This document shows positions 1-5,731 of a stretch of DNA of 8,957 nucleotides, in pieces (the stretch's first letter is position 1; every line of letters begins with the position of its first letter). The stretch spans positions 1-8,957 of the forward strand of contig JBJHDM010000092.1 of the NCBI GenBank assembly GCA_050486545.1, in the 5' to 3' direction. This DNA comes from DAOMNN01 sp050486545. GTDB lineage: Bacteria > Pseudomonadota > Gammaproteobacteria > Burkholderiales > Rhodocyclaceae. The notes under the pieces were generated by a model that ran no database searches, was not told where the DNA came from, and saw only the letters and a program-made list of their open reading frames with translations. A program made the position numbers and the translations under genes.

Positions 1-26
1 ACCGCATCATCGCCGCCGAAGCCTGA
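1..26 (+). CDS. possible C-terminal tail of an upstream gene (partial)
   Basis: In the third frame the first bases read R-I-I-A-A-E-A followed by TGA at 24-26. The composition suits the end of a high-GC coding region, but seven codons are too few for identification. The frame used by the next gene is also open to the left edge, so this tail is only a possibility. If real, it ends about 73 bp before the proposed start of the first CHR-domain gene and could belong to the same transcript. Confidence 0.25.
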
Positions 27-99
27 GCCCGTCGCCCATGCGCGGGACGGTCCGAAGCTGCTATGCTCCGCAGTCGATCCGACTGACTCCGACCCGACC

Positions 100-672
100 T
101 TGGAAACGCGTACCCCTGGATCTCCACTCGACCTGTTCATCACCTTCTCGGTGCTCGCCTTGCAAGGTTTCGGCGGGGTCCTCGCCGTCGCGCAGCGCGA
201 ACTGGTCGACCGCAAGGGCTGGCTGACCCGCGAGCAGTTCGTCGAGGCCTACTCGGTCGCCCAGTTGCTGCCCGGGCCCAACGTGGTCAATCTCTCGTTG
301 ATGCTCGGAGACCGCTTCTTCGGCTGGCGTGGCGCAATCGCCGCCCTGGCCGGGATGCTTACCTTGCCGCTGCTGATCGTGCTTTCGCTGGCGGCCAGCT
401 ACAACGTGCTTGCCGAAAACCCGATGGTTGCCGGAGCACTTCGAGGGATGGGCGCCGTCGCAGCCGGACTGATGATCGCCATGGCCTTGCGACTGGCGGT
501 GACCCTGCGAACGAACCCGATGGGCCTGGTGGTCTGCGGGCTGATCGGGTTGGCGACGATCGTACTGGTCGCGGTCCTGCGCCTGTCCCTGGTCTGGGTC
601 GTGCCGGGAGTCGGGCTCGCCGGCTGGATCATCGCGCGCTGGTGCTTGTCGCGCCACCGGGAGCCCCGATGA
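100..672 (+). CDS. chromate transporter (CHR) family protein, N-terminal-type half
   Basis: This encodes a 190-residue inner-membrane protein with one chromate-transporter domain, the half-size (short-chain) form of ChrA that works as a pair with a second half. Visible family marks are a GFGG turn at residues 23-26 in the first hydrophobic stretch, the W-L-x-x-x-x-F-x-E-A segment at 41-50 and QLLPGPN at 55-61. Hydrophobic segments follow at about 76-105, 109-135, 139-160 and 163-180. Chromate efflux is the known role of some members, but many CHR proteins have unproven substrates. The start is uncertain: TTG at 100 gives the expected short N-terminus, yet no Shine-Dalgarno is visible and the frame stays open to the left edge without an ATG or GTG. 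The gene ends inside the start codon of the next one (ATGA), indicating translational coupling. Confidence 0.85.
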   Translation: METRTPGSPLDLFITFSVLALQGFGGVLAVAQRELVDRKGWLTREQFVEAYSVAQLLPGPNVVNLSLMLGDRFFGWRGAIAALAGMLTLPLLIVLSLAASYNVLAENPMVAGALRGMGAVAAGLMIAMALRLAVTLRTNPMGLVVCGLIGLATIVLVAVLRLSLVWVVPGVGLAGWIIARWCLSRHREPR

Positions 673-1220
673 CCGAAGCCTTCGTACTGGCCGACTTTCC
701 GGACTTCTTTCTCCGCTTCCTCGCCCTGTCACTGCTTTCCATCGGCGGGGCGATGTCGACCGCTCCGGAAATGCACCGCTACCTCGTCGGCGAGCGCGGC
801 TGGCTCGACGATGGCGACTTCACCACCGCGATCGCACTCGCCCAGGCTGCACCCGGTCCGAATGTGCTGTTCGTGCCGGTACTCGGCTATCAGGTCGCCG
901 GCGTCGCAGGCGCTGCCGCGGCCTTGATCGGCATCCTGCTTCCTTCGACGCTGCTTTCGCTCGCGGTCAGCCGCTGGGGTGCGCGGCGTCGCGATACGCC
1001 GGCGGTGCGGGCCTTCACCGCGGGGCTGGCGCCGATGACGATCGGCCTGCTGATGACTGCCGGCTGGGTGCTCGCACTTCCCTTCCTTCGCGAACCGGAT
1101 CATCGCTTGGGCGCAATGGCGCTGATCGGCGTTACGGTCGCTGTCATGCTCGGCACCCGTCTGGCACCGATCTGGCTGATCGCCGCGGGGGCCGTCGTCG
1201 GTGCGATGGGCTGGATCTGA
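669..1220 (+). CDS. chromate transporter (CHR) family protein, C-terminal-type half
   Basis: This 183-residue membrane protein is the second half of the short-chain CHR pair. It repeats the plan of its neighbour: SIGGAMSTAPEM at residues 24-35, a G-W-L-x-x-x-x-F segment at 44-51, QAAPGPN at 59-65, then hydrophobic segments at about 74-101, 112-140, 146-160 and 163-182. The ATG at 669 is preferred over an in-frame GTG at 642 because it overlaps the previous stop as ATGA and has a GGGAG-type ribosome site ending six bases before it. Known paired CHR halves must be made together to act, probably as an antiparallel heterodimer, so the overlap fits balanced co-translation. Substrate (chromate or another anion) cannot be told from sequence. 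No ChrB-like regulator is visible nearby. Confidence 0.86.
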   Translation: MTEAFVLADFPDFFLRFLALSLLSIGGAMSTAPEMHRYLVGERGWLDDGDFTTAIALAQAAPGPNVLFVPVLGYQVAGVAGAAAALIGILLPSTLLSLAVSRWGARRRDTPAVRAFTAGLAPMTIGLLMTAGWVLALPFLREPDHRLGAMALIGVTVAVMLGTRLAPIWLIAAGAVVGAMGWI

Positions 1221-1334
1221 GACGTCCCCCTCTCCGTCCTCGGCCAAGGACCTGTCGGAAATCTTTACACACCGGTGCCGAAAACCAGCCGACCGGCACT
1301 CTGAAACGCGCACCATCCAAGGGATTCACGCGGG

Positions 1335-1350
1335 TGGCAGGATTCGTGCT
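1335..1350 (+). promoter_or_regulatory. sigma-54-like promoter element (-24/-12)
   Basis: The sequence TGGCAGGATTCGTGCT places GG and GC exactly ten bases apart and matches most of the consensus TGGCACG-N4-TTGCW, with mismatches at one base of each half (C to G, T to G). Transcription would start near 1361, about 80 bases before the small gene at 1441. The match is by eye, and one such site by chance in high-GC DNA is quite possible. Confidence 0.3.
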
Positions 1351-1353
1351 TGT

Positions 1354-1368
1354 TGAGTCACACACTCA
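1354..1368. promoter_or_regulatory. short inverted repeat, possible operator
   Basis: Perfect 5-bp arms TGAGT and ACTCA flank the five bases CACAC. The repeat lies just after the sigma-54-like element, across the predicted transcription start of the small gene, where a repressor could bind. The arms are short, so confidence is low. Confidence 0.22.
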
Positions 1369-1440
1369 CGATCACAAGTCGCAGACAGCGCGGGTCGTGA
1401 CGGAGGAGTGTGTATCGCAATTCCGCCGGGGGAGCGGCCG

Positions 1441-1620
1441 ATGACTTACAGCGGGCAAGACCTGCGCCTCGACTACGCCATGCGCGACTACGTCGCGAAG
1501 ATCATCGAGTATCTCTCGCAAGGTGGAGATCATGCGAATGCGCGCATGAACATGATCGAAAACGGCGTTCCCGCCCCCGTCCAGGCCCGGGTTCTGGAAG
1601 GCAAGGCCGTATCCCACTGA
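1441..1620 (+). CDS. small protein of unknown function (59 residues)
   Basis: I do not recognise this family. Support for a real gene: a GGGGGAG ribosome site at 1428-1434, six bases before ATG 1441, and codon choice like that of the neighbours. The protein has no signal peptide or membrane segment. Residues about 10-26 look like an amphipathic helix (alternating L, Y, A, V, I with R, D, K), then a glycine turn QGGD at 27-30. A second helix-like stretch follows around 31-41, then NGVPAPVQARVL at 42-53. An upstream GTG at 1408 is in frame, but its purine-rich ribosome-like sequence abuts it with no spacer. The gene stands alone and converges on the MFS gene, 28 bp away. The size and charge pattern would suit a small adaptor or DNA-associated protein, which is a guess. 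Confidence 0.6.
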   Translation: MTYSGQDLRLDYAMRDYVAKIIEYLSQGGDHANARMNMIENGVPAPVQARVLEGKAVSH

Positions 1621-1648
1621 TCCGACCGGCCGTTGTCCGGACGACTGC

Positions 1649-2875
1649 TCAGGTAGCGGGCACCCTGGCACCAAAGCCCCCGGCTCGCGAAGCGAATACG
1701 GCCGCCGCCACCGCCAGGATCTGCAGGATCGCGACCCCCCAGAACACCGTGGAATGCGCCCCCGCATCCATCATCGGACCGAATACCAGCGGCGACAGGG
1801 CGAGTCCGGCATCGAGTCCTGAATAGACCAGACCGTAGATCCGCCCGTACGCCGACGCACCGAACCGGTTCGCCGCCGCGCGGCGGACCAGGATGTCTCG
1901 CGACGGTCCGGCCAGCCCCGTGCAGAAACCAATCGCACCCATCATCGGAACGACGACGCCCGAGGGAACCAGACCCAGCGCCAGGAGCGCCGCCAGCACC
2001 GCCGCCAGCGTCAGGAAACGCGCGACCAGGTACTCGTGCGCGCTGCTGCGACTGGCGAGCACGCCCCCGAAGAACACGCCCACCGCTCCGCCCAGCAGGA
2101 AAGTGGTCAGCCCGGTTGCCGCGAGCGACACGCTCAGCCCGTACTCGGCCTGAAGCAAGGGCACGCCGAATCCCTGGAAGGCCCCGAACGCCATCGTCGT
2201 AAGCAGGAAGAACAAGAAGCACAACCACACCGCCCCGACACGGAGAAAGGCAAGAGAGGACGTGCGCGGACCGGTCTCGTCCCTGGCCAACGGATGGTCC
2301 GGAAACCAACGTCGACCGAAGATCAGCATGACCGCGCAGAGCAAGGCAATGCCCGCAGCGCCCAGGGCCGCCCATCGCCAGCCTGCGATTCCCGCCAGGC
2401 CGGCCAGGAAGATCGGCGCCAAGGCCCACCCGATGTAACCCGAAAGGCCGTGAACCGAAAACGCGTAGCCCAACCTGGGCTGGGAGACGTGGCGGTTCAG
2501 GATCGTGAAGTCGGCCGGGTGGAACACCGCGTTGCCCAACCCTGCCAGCACTGCCGCGAGCATCAGGCCGGAGAACCCCTGGGCGAACGCCAGCACGACA
2601 GCCGCTGCGCCCAGCAGTCCCATCCCCGCCAACAGGACCCGCCGCGCCCCGAACCGGTCCACCAGGAAGCCCGCAAGCGCCTGACCGATTCCGGAAATCA
2701 CGAAAAACACCGTCATGGTCATGCCGATGCGTGCGAACGAAAGGTCGAACGCCGGCATCAGCCACGGATACAGTGCCGGCAGCAGCAGATGGAAGAAGTG
2801 CGAGGTTCCATGCGCGATCCCGACGGCGGCAATGATGCCGAGGTCGCGCCGGGGAAGCGCTTCGGGCGAGTTCAT
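1649..2875 (-). CDS. major facilitator superfamily transporter, fosmidomycin-resistance-like
   Basis: This is a 408-residue inner-membrane carrier of usual MFS length with about twelve hydrophobic segments. The loop between the second and third helices has the MFS motif-A form GFLVDRFGARRVLL at residues 69-82. The segments GNAVFHPADFTIL (114-126), GPSRDILVRR (323-332) and YSGLDAGLALSPLVFG (351-366) recall the Fsr-like branch of drug and solute exporters. The helices are split by a charged central loop at about 188-207, as in the 6+6 plan. The ATG at 2875 is chosen because the first helix begins about ten residues later. A GTG at 2977 would add a polar 34-residue tail running through an inverted repeat. 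No clear ribosome site precedes the ATG. The gene is divergent from the FMN reductase with 128 bp between. The substrate is unknown. Confidence 0.85.
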   Translation of the reverse strand: MNSPEALPRRDLGIIAAVGIAHGTSHFFHLLLPALYPWLMPAFDLSFARIGMTMTVFFVISGIGQALAGFLVDRFGARRVLLAGMGLLGAAAVVLAFAQGFSGLMLAAVLAGLGNAVFHPADFTILNRHVSQPRLGYAFSVHGLSGYIGWALAPIFLAGLAGIAGWRWAALGAAGIALLCAVMLIFGRRWFPDHPLARDETGPRTSSLAFLRVGAVWLCFLFFLLTTMAFGAFQGFGVPLLQAEYGLSVSLAATGLTTFLLGGAVGVFFGGVLASRSSAHEYLVARFLTLAAVLAALLALGLVPSGVVVPMMGAIGFCTGLAGPSRDILVRRAAANRFGASAYGRIYGLVYSGLDAGLALSPLVFGPMMDAGAHSTVFWGVAILQILAVAAAVFASRAGGFGARVPAT

Positions 2876-2890
2876 GTTAGGGTTGTGCCG

Positions 2891-2917
2891 TCCGGGTGAT
2901 CGGTCGTTTTCACCGGA
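2891..2917. promoter_or_regulatory. inverted repeat in the divergent promoter region
   Basis: TCCGGGTGA at 2891-2899 and TCACCGGA at 2910-2917 are complementary except for one extra G in the left arm. The repeat sits 15 bp upstream of the MFS start, between two divergent genes, where a regulator acting on the MFS gene could bind. It could also form a bulged hairpin in the MFS leader RNA. Confidence 0.3.
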
Positions 2918-2924
2918 TGATACC

Positions 2925-2949
2925 CCTTCTGCCCGATTCGGGCAGGGGG
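2925..2949. promoter_or_regulatory. strong hairpin / palindrome between MFS and FMN reductase genes
   Basis: CTGCCCG at 2929-2935 and CGGGCAG at 2939-2945 form seven perfect pairs around the three bases ATT. The stem extends outward by two G-U and two G-C pairs if transcribed from the + strand. No T-run follows on either strand, so it is not a standard terminator. An operator, or a leader structure of the + strand FMN reductase message, is more likely. Confidence 0.4.
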
Positions 2950-3003
2950 TGCAGGACGGCTGCGCACGGCCAACCACAATCGTTCAATCCACGCGGAGAC
3001 CCT

Positions 3004-3591
3004 ATGCAAACCGTCCGATTGTTGGCCTTTCCGGGCAGCGCGCGCCGGGAGTCGTTCAATCGCCGGCTCCTGCACATCCTGATTCGGGGGGCGCGCGCCG
3101 CAGGTGCCGAGGTTACGGCGATCGAACCGAACGAATTCGTGATGCCGCTCTACCATGGCGACATCGAGGCGAACGAAGGACTGCCCGCCGCTGCACGCAG
3201 CCTCCAGCAACTGTTTGCGGAACACGATGGATTTCTGCTGGCTTCGCCCGAGTACAACGGTTTCCTGACCCCACTGGTCAAGAATACGCTCGACTGGGTG
3301 TCCTGCCCGCTTCCGGACGGATCCGGAAGATTCGGCACCGACTTCATGACCGGAAAACCCGCCGGAATCGTCTCGGCCTCGCCTGGTGCGTTGGGCGGAA
3401 TCCGCTCCCTGCAACTGACGCGGCAGTACCTCTCCAACCTTGGTTTCCTCGTCGTGCCCGAGCAGGTCGGCATCCCGGGTGCCAGGGAGGCCTTCGACGA
3501 GCAAGGGGGCCTGCGTGACGCCCGTCAGCAACGATCGGTCGAAGCCGTTGGCGCCGCCGTGGCCCGGATTGCGTTGGCCCTGAAGCGCTGA
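3004..3591 (+). CDS. NAD(P)H-dependent FMN reductase (chromate/quinone reductase-like flavoprotein)
   Basis: This 195-residue cytosolic flavodoxin-fold enzyme would use NAD(P)H to reduce FMN-bound substrates such as quinones, azo compounds or chromate. Family marks are the phosphate-binding loop GSARRESFNRRL at residues 11-22, following a hydrophobic first strand. The FMN-contacting signature SPEYNGFLTPLVKNTLDW is at 81-98. A later GIVSASPGALGG strand-loop at 121-132 is typical of this NADPH-dependent FMN reductase family (PF03358). Length is normal. The ATG at 3004 has GGAG five bases upstream (2995-2998) and places the first beta strand at the very N-terminus. Divergence from the MFS exporter suggests shared control. 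The CHR-transporter pair 1.8 kb upstream makes a chromate or oxyanion stress role tempting, but the family is broad and the two sets are not in one operon. Confidence 0.88.
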   Translation: MQTVRLLAFPGSARRESFNRRLLHILIRGARAAGAEVTAIEPNEFVMPLYHGDIEANEGLPAAARSLQQLFAEHDGFLLASPEYNGFLTPLVKNTLDWVSCPLPDGSGRFGTDFMTGKPAGIVSASPGALGGIRSLQLTRQYLSNLGFLVVPEQVGIPGAREAFDEQGGLRDARQQRSVEAVGAAVARIALALKR

Positions 3592-3628
3592 GGTCCGGTC
3601 GCTGCGGCAGACCCGGTCGGTACTTCGG

Positions 3629-4573
3629 TCAGCCGGGCGGGCAGACGCTGTACCGATTGCGCCCCTCGCGCTTGCTCCGATACAGCGCTTCGTCAGCCCG
3701 GGCGATCAACCTTTCGTGATTGTCCGCAGTGCAGTCGCTGCCGGCCACACCCAGGCTGACCGTCACCTGGATCTCCCGCCCGTCGTGCTCGAACGCATGC
3801 GCCTCGATCCCGCTGCGGATCCGCTCGGCCAGCACGCACGCTCCTTCGGCGGTGCAGTCGGTCGCGATCACCCCAAACTCCTCCCCCCCATAGCGGCCGG
3901 CGATGTCGGTCTCGCGCAGGATCATGCGCAGTCGGTCCCCGACCCCGCGCAGGATGTCGTCGCCCGCCGGGTGTCCAAAGGTGTCGTTGATGGCCTTGAA
4001 GTGGTCCAGGTCGAACATGACAAGGGCGAGTGGCGCGCCGCTGCGTCGGCTGCGCCGGAACTCTTCGGCCAGCCGGCTCTCCCAGTGGCTGCGATTGAAC
4101 AGCCCCGTGAGCCCGTCGAGACGGCTGCTCTGCTCGAGGCGCTCCTTGGCCAGTTCCAGTGCGCGGTGGGCCATGGCCAGGTCGGTGACATCCTGCAGGG
4201 TCACGACGACCGTTTCGACCTCGCCCTCGTCGTTGCGGCAAGGACTGAAGGTGCAGTTCTGGTACATGTGCTCGACGCCACCGGTGACCGGCCGGTTGTG
4301 GTGGAAGCGAAACAGGTAGGGCCGTTGCTCCCACGCGGTGAAGGAACGATTGCGCAGCACGAACACCGTCTCGATCTTCTTCCGCAACCAGCGCTCGGGC
4401 AGATCCGGAAACCGTTCGGTCAAGCGGTGGCCGACAATCTCGGCGACCGGTACGCCGCTGTTGGCCGCCATGAAGCTGTTCCAGAAGAGCACCTCGAGAT
4501 CCCGATTCAGCACGAAGACACCGATATCGAGGCGGTCGATCACATCGCAAAGCGCTTCTTCCGAGAGCCGCAT
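3629..4573 (-). CDS. PAS-GGDEF diguanylate cyclase
   Basis: This 314-residue protein joins two GTP into cyclic-di-GMP. An N-terminal PAS sensor spans about 10-130, with WNSFMAANSG at 31-40, RPYLFRFHHNRPVTGG at 84-99 and MYQNCTFSPC at 103-112. A short signalling helix at 131-150 leads to the GGDEF domain at about 151-310. The active loop is GGEEF at 229-233, a functional variant. FDLDHFK (187-193) supplies metal and GTP contacts. R220-E-T-D223 ends exactly five residues before GGEEF, the standard inhibitory RxxD site, so product feedback is expected. There is no membrane segment, so the input is cytosolic. It is the last gene of the operon, 3 bp after the CheC-like gene stop, with purine-rich GGAAGA ahead of ATG 4573. 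The PAS ligand is unknown. Its end converges on the FMN reductase with a 37-bp gap and no obvious terminator. Confidence 0.92.
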   Translation of the reverse strand: MRLSEEALCDVIDRLDIGVFVLNRDLEVLFWNSFMAANSGVPVAEIVGHRLTERFPDLPERWLRKKIETVFVLRNRSFTAWEQRPYLFRFHHNRPVTGGVEHMYQNCTFSPCRNDEGEVETVVVTLQDVTDLAMAHRALELAKERLEQSSRLDGLTGLFNRSHWESRLAEEFRRSRRSGAPLALVMFDLDHFKAINDTFGHPAGDDILRGVGDRLRMILRETDIAGRYGGEEFGVIATDCTAEGACVLAERIRSGIEAHAFEHDGREIQVTVSLGVAGSDCTADNHERLIARADEALYRSKREGRNRYSVCPPG

Positions 4574-4576
4574 TGC

Positions 4577-5197
4577 TCAGAGGTCTTCCAGCAGCTGGTC
4601 CAGCTTTCCGGCGAGGTGCGAGATCGCGCTGTCGGGCATCAACAGCAACAGGTCGCAATGAAAGGAGCGGTTCTCGAGTCGGTAGTTGATCTCGACCGAC
4701 AAGGCGCTTTCCCACTGCAGCCGATCCTGCTCGAGCATCGTCGCAATCCTTTCGCCCTCACCCAGGATCGAGGGGGCACTGTAGAAAAGCTCTTCGCCGA
4801 GTTGATCCGCAATGCCGGTCAGACAGGCTCCGTTGAGGACGTTGGAGATATCGAGCAGCAACTCGTGCTCCGCATCGCCCTCCATGTCCTCCTCCTCGTA
4901 GTGGAGCAGGTCGGCAAGCTCCCGGAAGCTCGAGTCGCCGAAGACGACCAGTGCCTCGCCACGCAAGCCGTCCTTGCCCTTTCCGTCCTGAAAGGCCTGA
5001 CGCGTCGCCGATACGCAGCCCTGCCCGACCAGCCGATGCACGTCGGCAGGCGTCAGGATCCCGATTCTGGGCACCGACAAGGTGACGAACACGCCCAGAA
5101 GGCGGGCAAGGGAATCTCCCGCCTGCCCCATCGCCACGTTGACGATTTCCTGCAGGCAGTCGCACTGGTCTTCGGACAACTGAAGCGCTTCGTTCAT
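4577..5197 (-). CDS. CheC-family response-regulator phosphatase
   Basis: This 206-residue protein resembles CheC/CheX/FliY phosphatases, which strip phosphate from CheY-type receivers. The family signature [D/S]-x3-E-x2-N-x22-P is complete in the first half: D13, E17, N20 and P43. The second half repeats the spacing exactly with E112, D116, N119 and P142, so acidic residues are kept but D/S has become E and the catalytic Glu has become Asp. Length matches CheC. The ATG at 5197 overlaps the stop of the receiver gene (ATGA), tying the two translationally and naming the receiver as the probable target. No CheD, the usual CheC activator, is seen here, and no chemoreceptor or flagellar gene lies in the window. 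A role in signalling outside motility, through the adjacent diguanylate cyclase, is inferred. Confidence 0.85.
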   Translation of the reverse strand: MNEALQLSEDQCDCLQEIVNVAMGQAGDSLARLLGVFVTLSVPRIGILTPADVHRLVGQGCVSATRQAFQDGKGKDGLRGEALVVFGDSSFRELADLLHYEEEDMEGDAEHELLLDISNVLNGACLTGIADQLGEELFYSAPSILGEGERIATMLEQDRLQWESALSVEINYRLENRSFHCDLLLLMPDSAISHLAGKLDQLLEDL

Positions 5198-5559
5198 ATC
5201 AGGCCGTATCCCCGGAGGACTTCCGCGAGCTTCTCGCCATTGACCGGCTTCTTGATGAAATCGATCGCACCCGCCTTCATGACCCGCGCGCGCGCCTCCG
5301 GCTGGATGTCGGCGGAGATGACGATCACAATGCACTTCAGGCCTTCCTCCCGGATCGTCTGCAACACCTCGTAGCCGTCCACCTCCGGCATCGTCAGGTC
5401 CAGAAAGACGACCTCTCCCCTGCCTTCCCGGATGGCCTGCAGCCCCTCCCGACCGTTCGCAGCAAAGCTGACCTCCACCTCCCAGGAAGCGGGCAGAGCC
5501 CTGTGCACCTGCTTGCGGGCCATGTTCGAGTCATCGCAAATCAACAAGGGTATCGGCAT
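5194..5559 (-). CDS. stand-alone CheY-like response regulator
   Basis: This 121-residue protein consists of a single receiver domain with no output domain. All key positions are present: acidic pair D9-D10, phospho-acceptor D54 in FLDLTMP, switch S82 and lysine K104 before P105. It should therefore be phosphorylated by a histidine kinase not encoded beside it. The hybrid kinase further right is a candidate, but it has its own receiver. ATG 5559 is chosen because it places the first strand (PLLICDD) at the N-terminus. A TTG at 5625 would add 22 residues and lies upstream of the best -10 box. No clear ribosome site precedes ATG 5559. It is the first gene of the receiver-CheC-cyclase operon. CheC is its likely phosphatase, and the cyclase or another effector its likely target. 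Confidence 0.88.
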   Translation of the reverse strand: MPIPLLICDDSNMARKQVHRALPASWEVEVSFAANGREGLQAIREGRGEVVFLDLTMPEVDGYEVLQTIREEGLKCIVIVISADIQPEARARVMKAGAIDFIKKPVNGEKLAEVLRGYGLI

Positions 5560-5600
5560 CGATCGGTCGGCAGTCGTTGGAAGCTCATCAATAACGCTGA

Positions 5601-5606
5601 AGTATA
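5601..5606 (-). promoter_or_regulatory. -10 box of the receiver-CheC-cyclase operon
   Basis: Read on the minus strand, this is TATACT, one base from the sigma-70 -10 consensus, in an AT-richer pocket. Transcription would begin near 5594, giving a leader of about 35 bases before ATG 5559. No good -35 stands at 16-18 bp: the 17-bp position reads CGGCTT, and a TTGCGG lies only 13 bp away. An activator may be needed. Confidence 0.35.
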
Positions 5607-5673
5607 ACGGACTGGAGAGCCGCAAGCCGCTTCAGAACGACTCGTTTTAGACGGTCGTCATCACCGGGAACCC

Positions 5674-5701
5674 TTGCGGGACTCGGGCACTCAGTCATAC
5701 T
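5674..5701 (+). promoter_or_regulatory. sigma-70-like promoter of the TerB-like gene
   Basis: TTGCGG at 5674-5679 and CATACT at 5696-5701 are separated by 16 bases. Each half matches four or five consensus positions. Transcription would begin near 5708, leaving a leader of about 24 bases to ATG 5732. It lies back to back with the opposite operon's promoter within a 172-bp intergenic region, so the two could share control. Confidence 0.4.
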
Positions 5702-5731
5702 TCCGCACTGCCGCCACTTGGAACACGATTC

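Noticed and set aside
1236..1251. Near-palindrome GTCCTCGGCCAAGGAC after the CHR pair, considered as a terminator
   Set aside because: Only a 5-bp stem forms around the loop, and the T-rich stretch (TCTTT) is about 12 bases later and very short.
1275..1299. GTGCCG ... CGGCAC inverted repeat after the CHR pair
   Set aside because: A six-pair stem with a 13-base loop and no following T-run is too weak to call.
1408..1440. Upstream GTG start giving an N-terminus MCIAIPPGE that resembles the hydrogenase chaperone HypC
   Set aside because: The rest of the protein has no HypC features. The GGAGGA directly abuts the GTG with no spacer, while ATG 1441 has an ideal ribosome site.
1621..1648. CCGG-based hairpin between the convergent small gene and MFS gene, as a bidirectional terminator
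   Set aside because: The stem has an internal A-A mismatch, only four continuous pairs, and no T-run on either side.
2036..2899. Long + strand open frame opposite the MFS gene
   Set aside because: The product is rich in R, Q, E and P with no domain, a typical GC-rich shadow of a membrane-protein gene.
3595..3620. Direct repeat CCGGTCG in the gap between FMN reductase and cyclase
   Set aside because: Two 7-base copies in GC-rich DNA are expected by chance and suggest no function.
3716..5374. Open + strand frame of over 550 codons opposite the diguanylate cyclase and CheC genes
   Set aside because: High-GC antisense shadow. The opposite strand carries complete, motif-rich proteins and this frame shows no recognisable domain.
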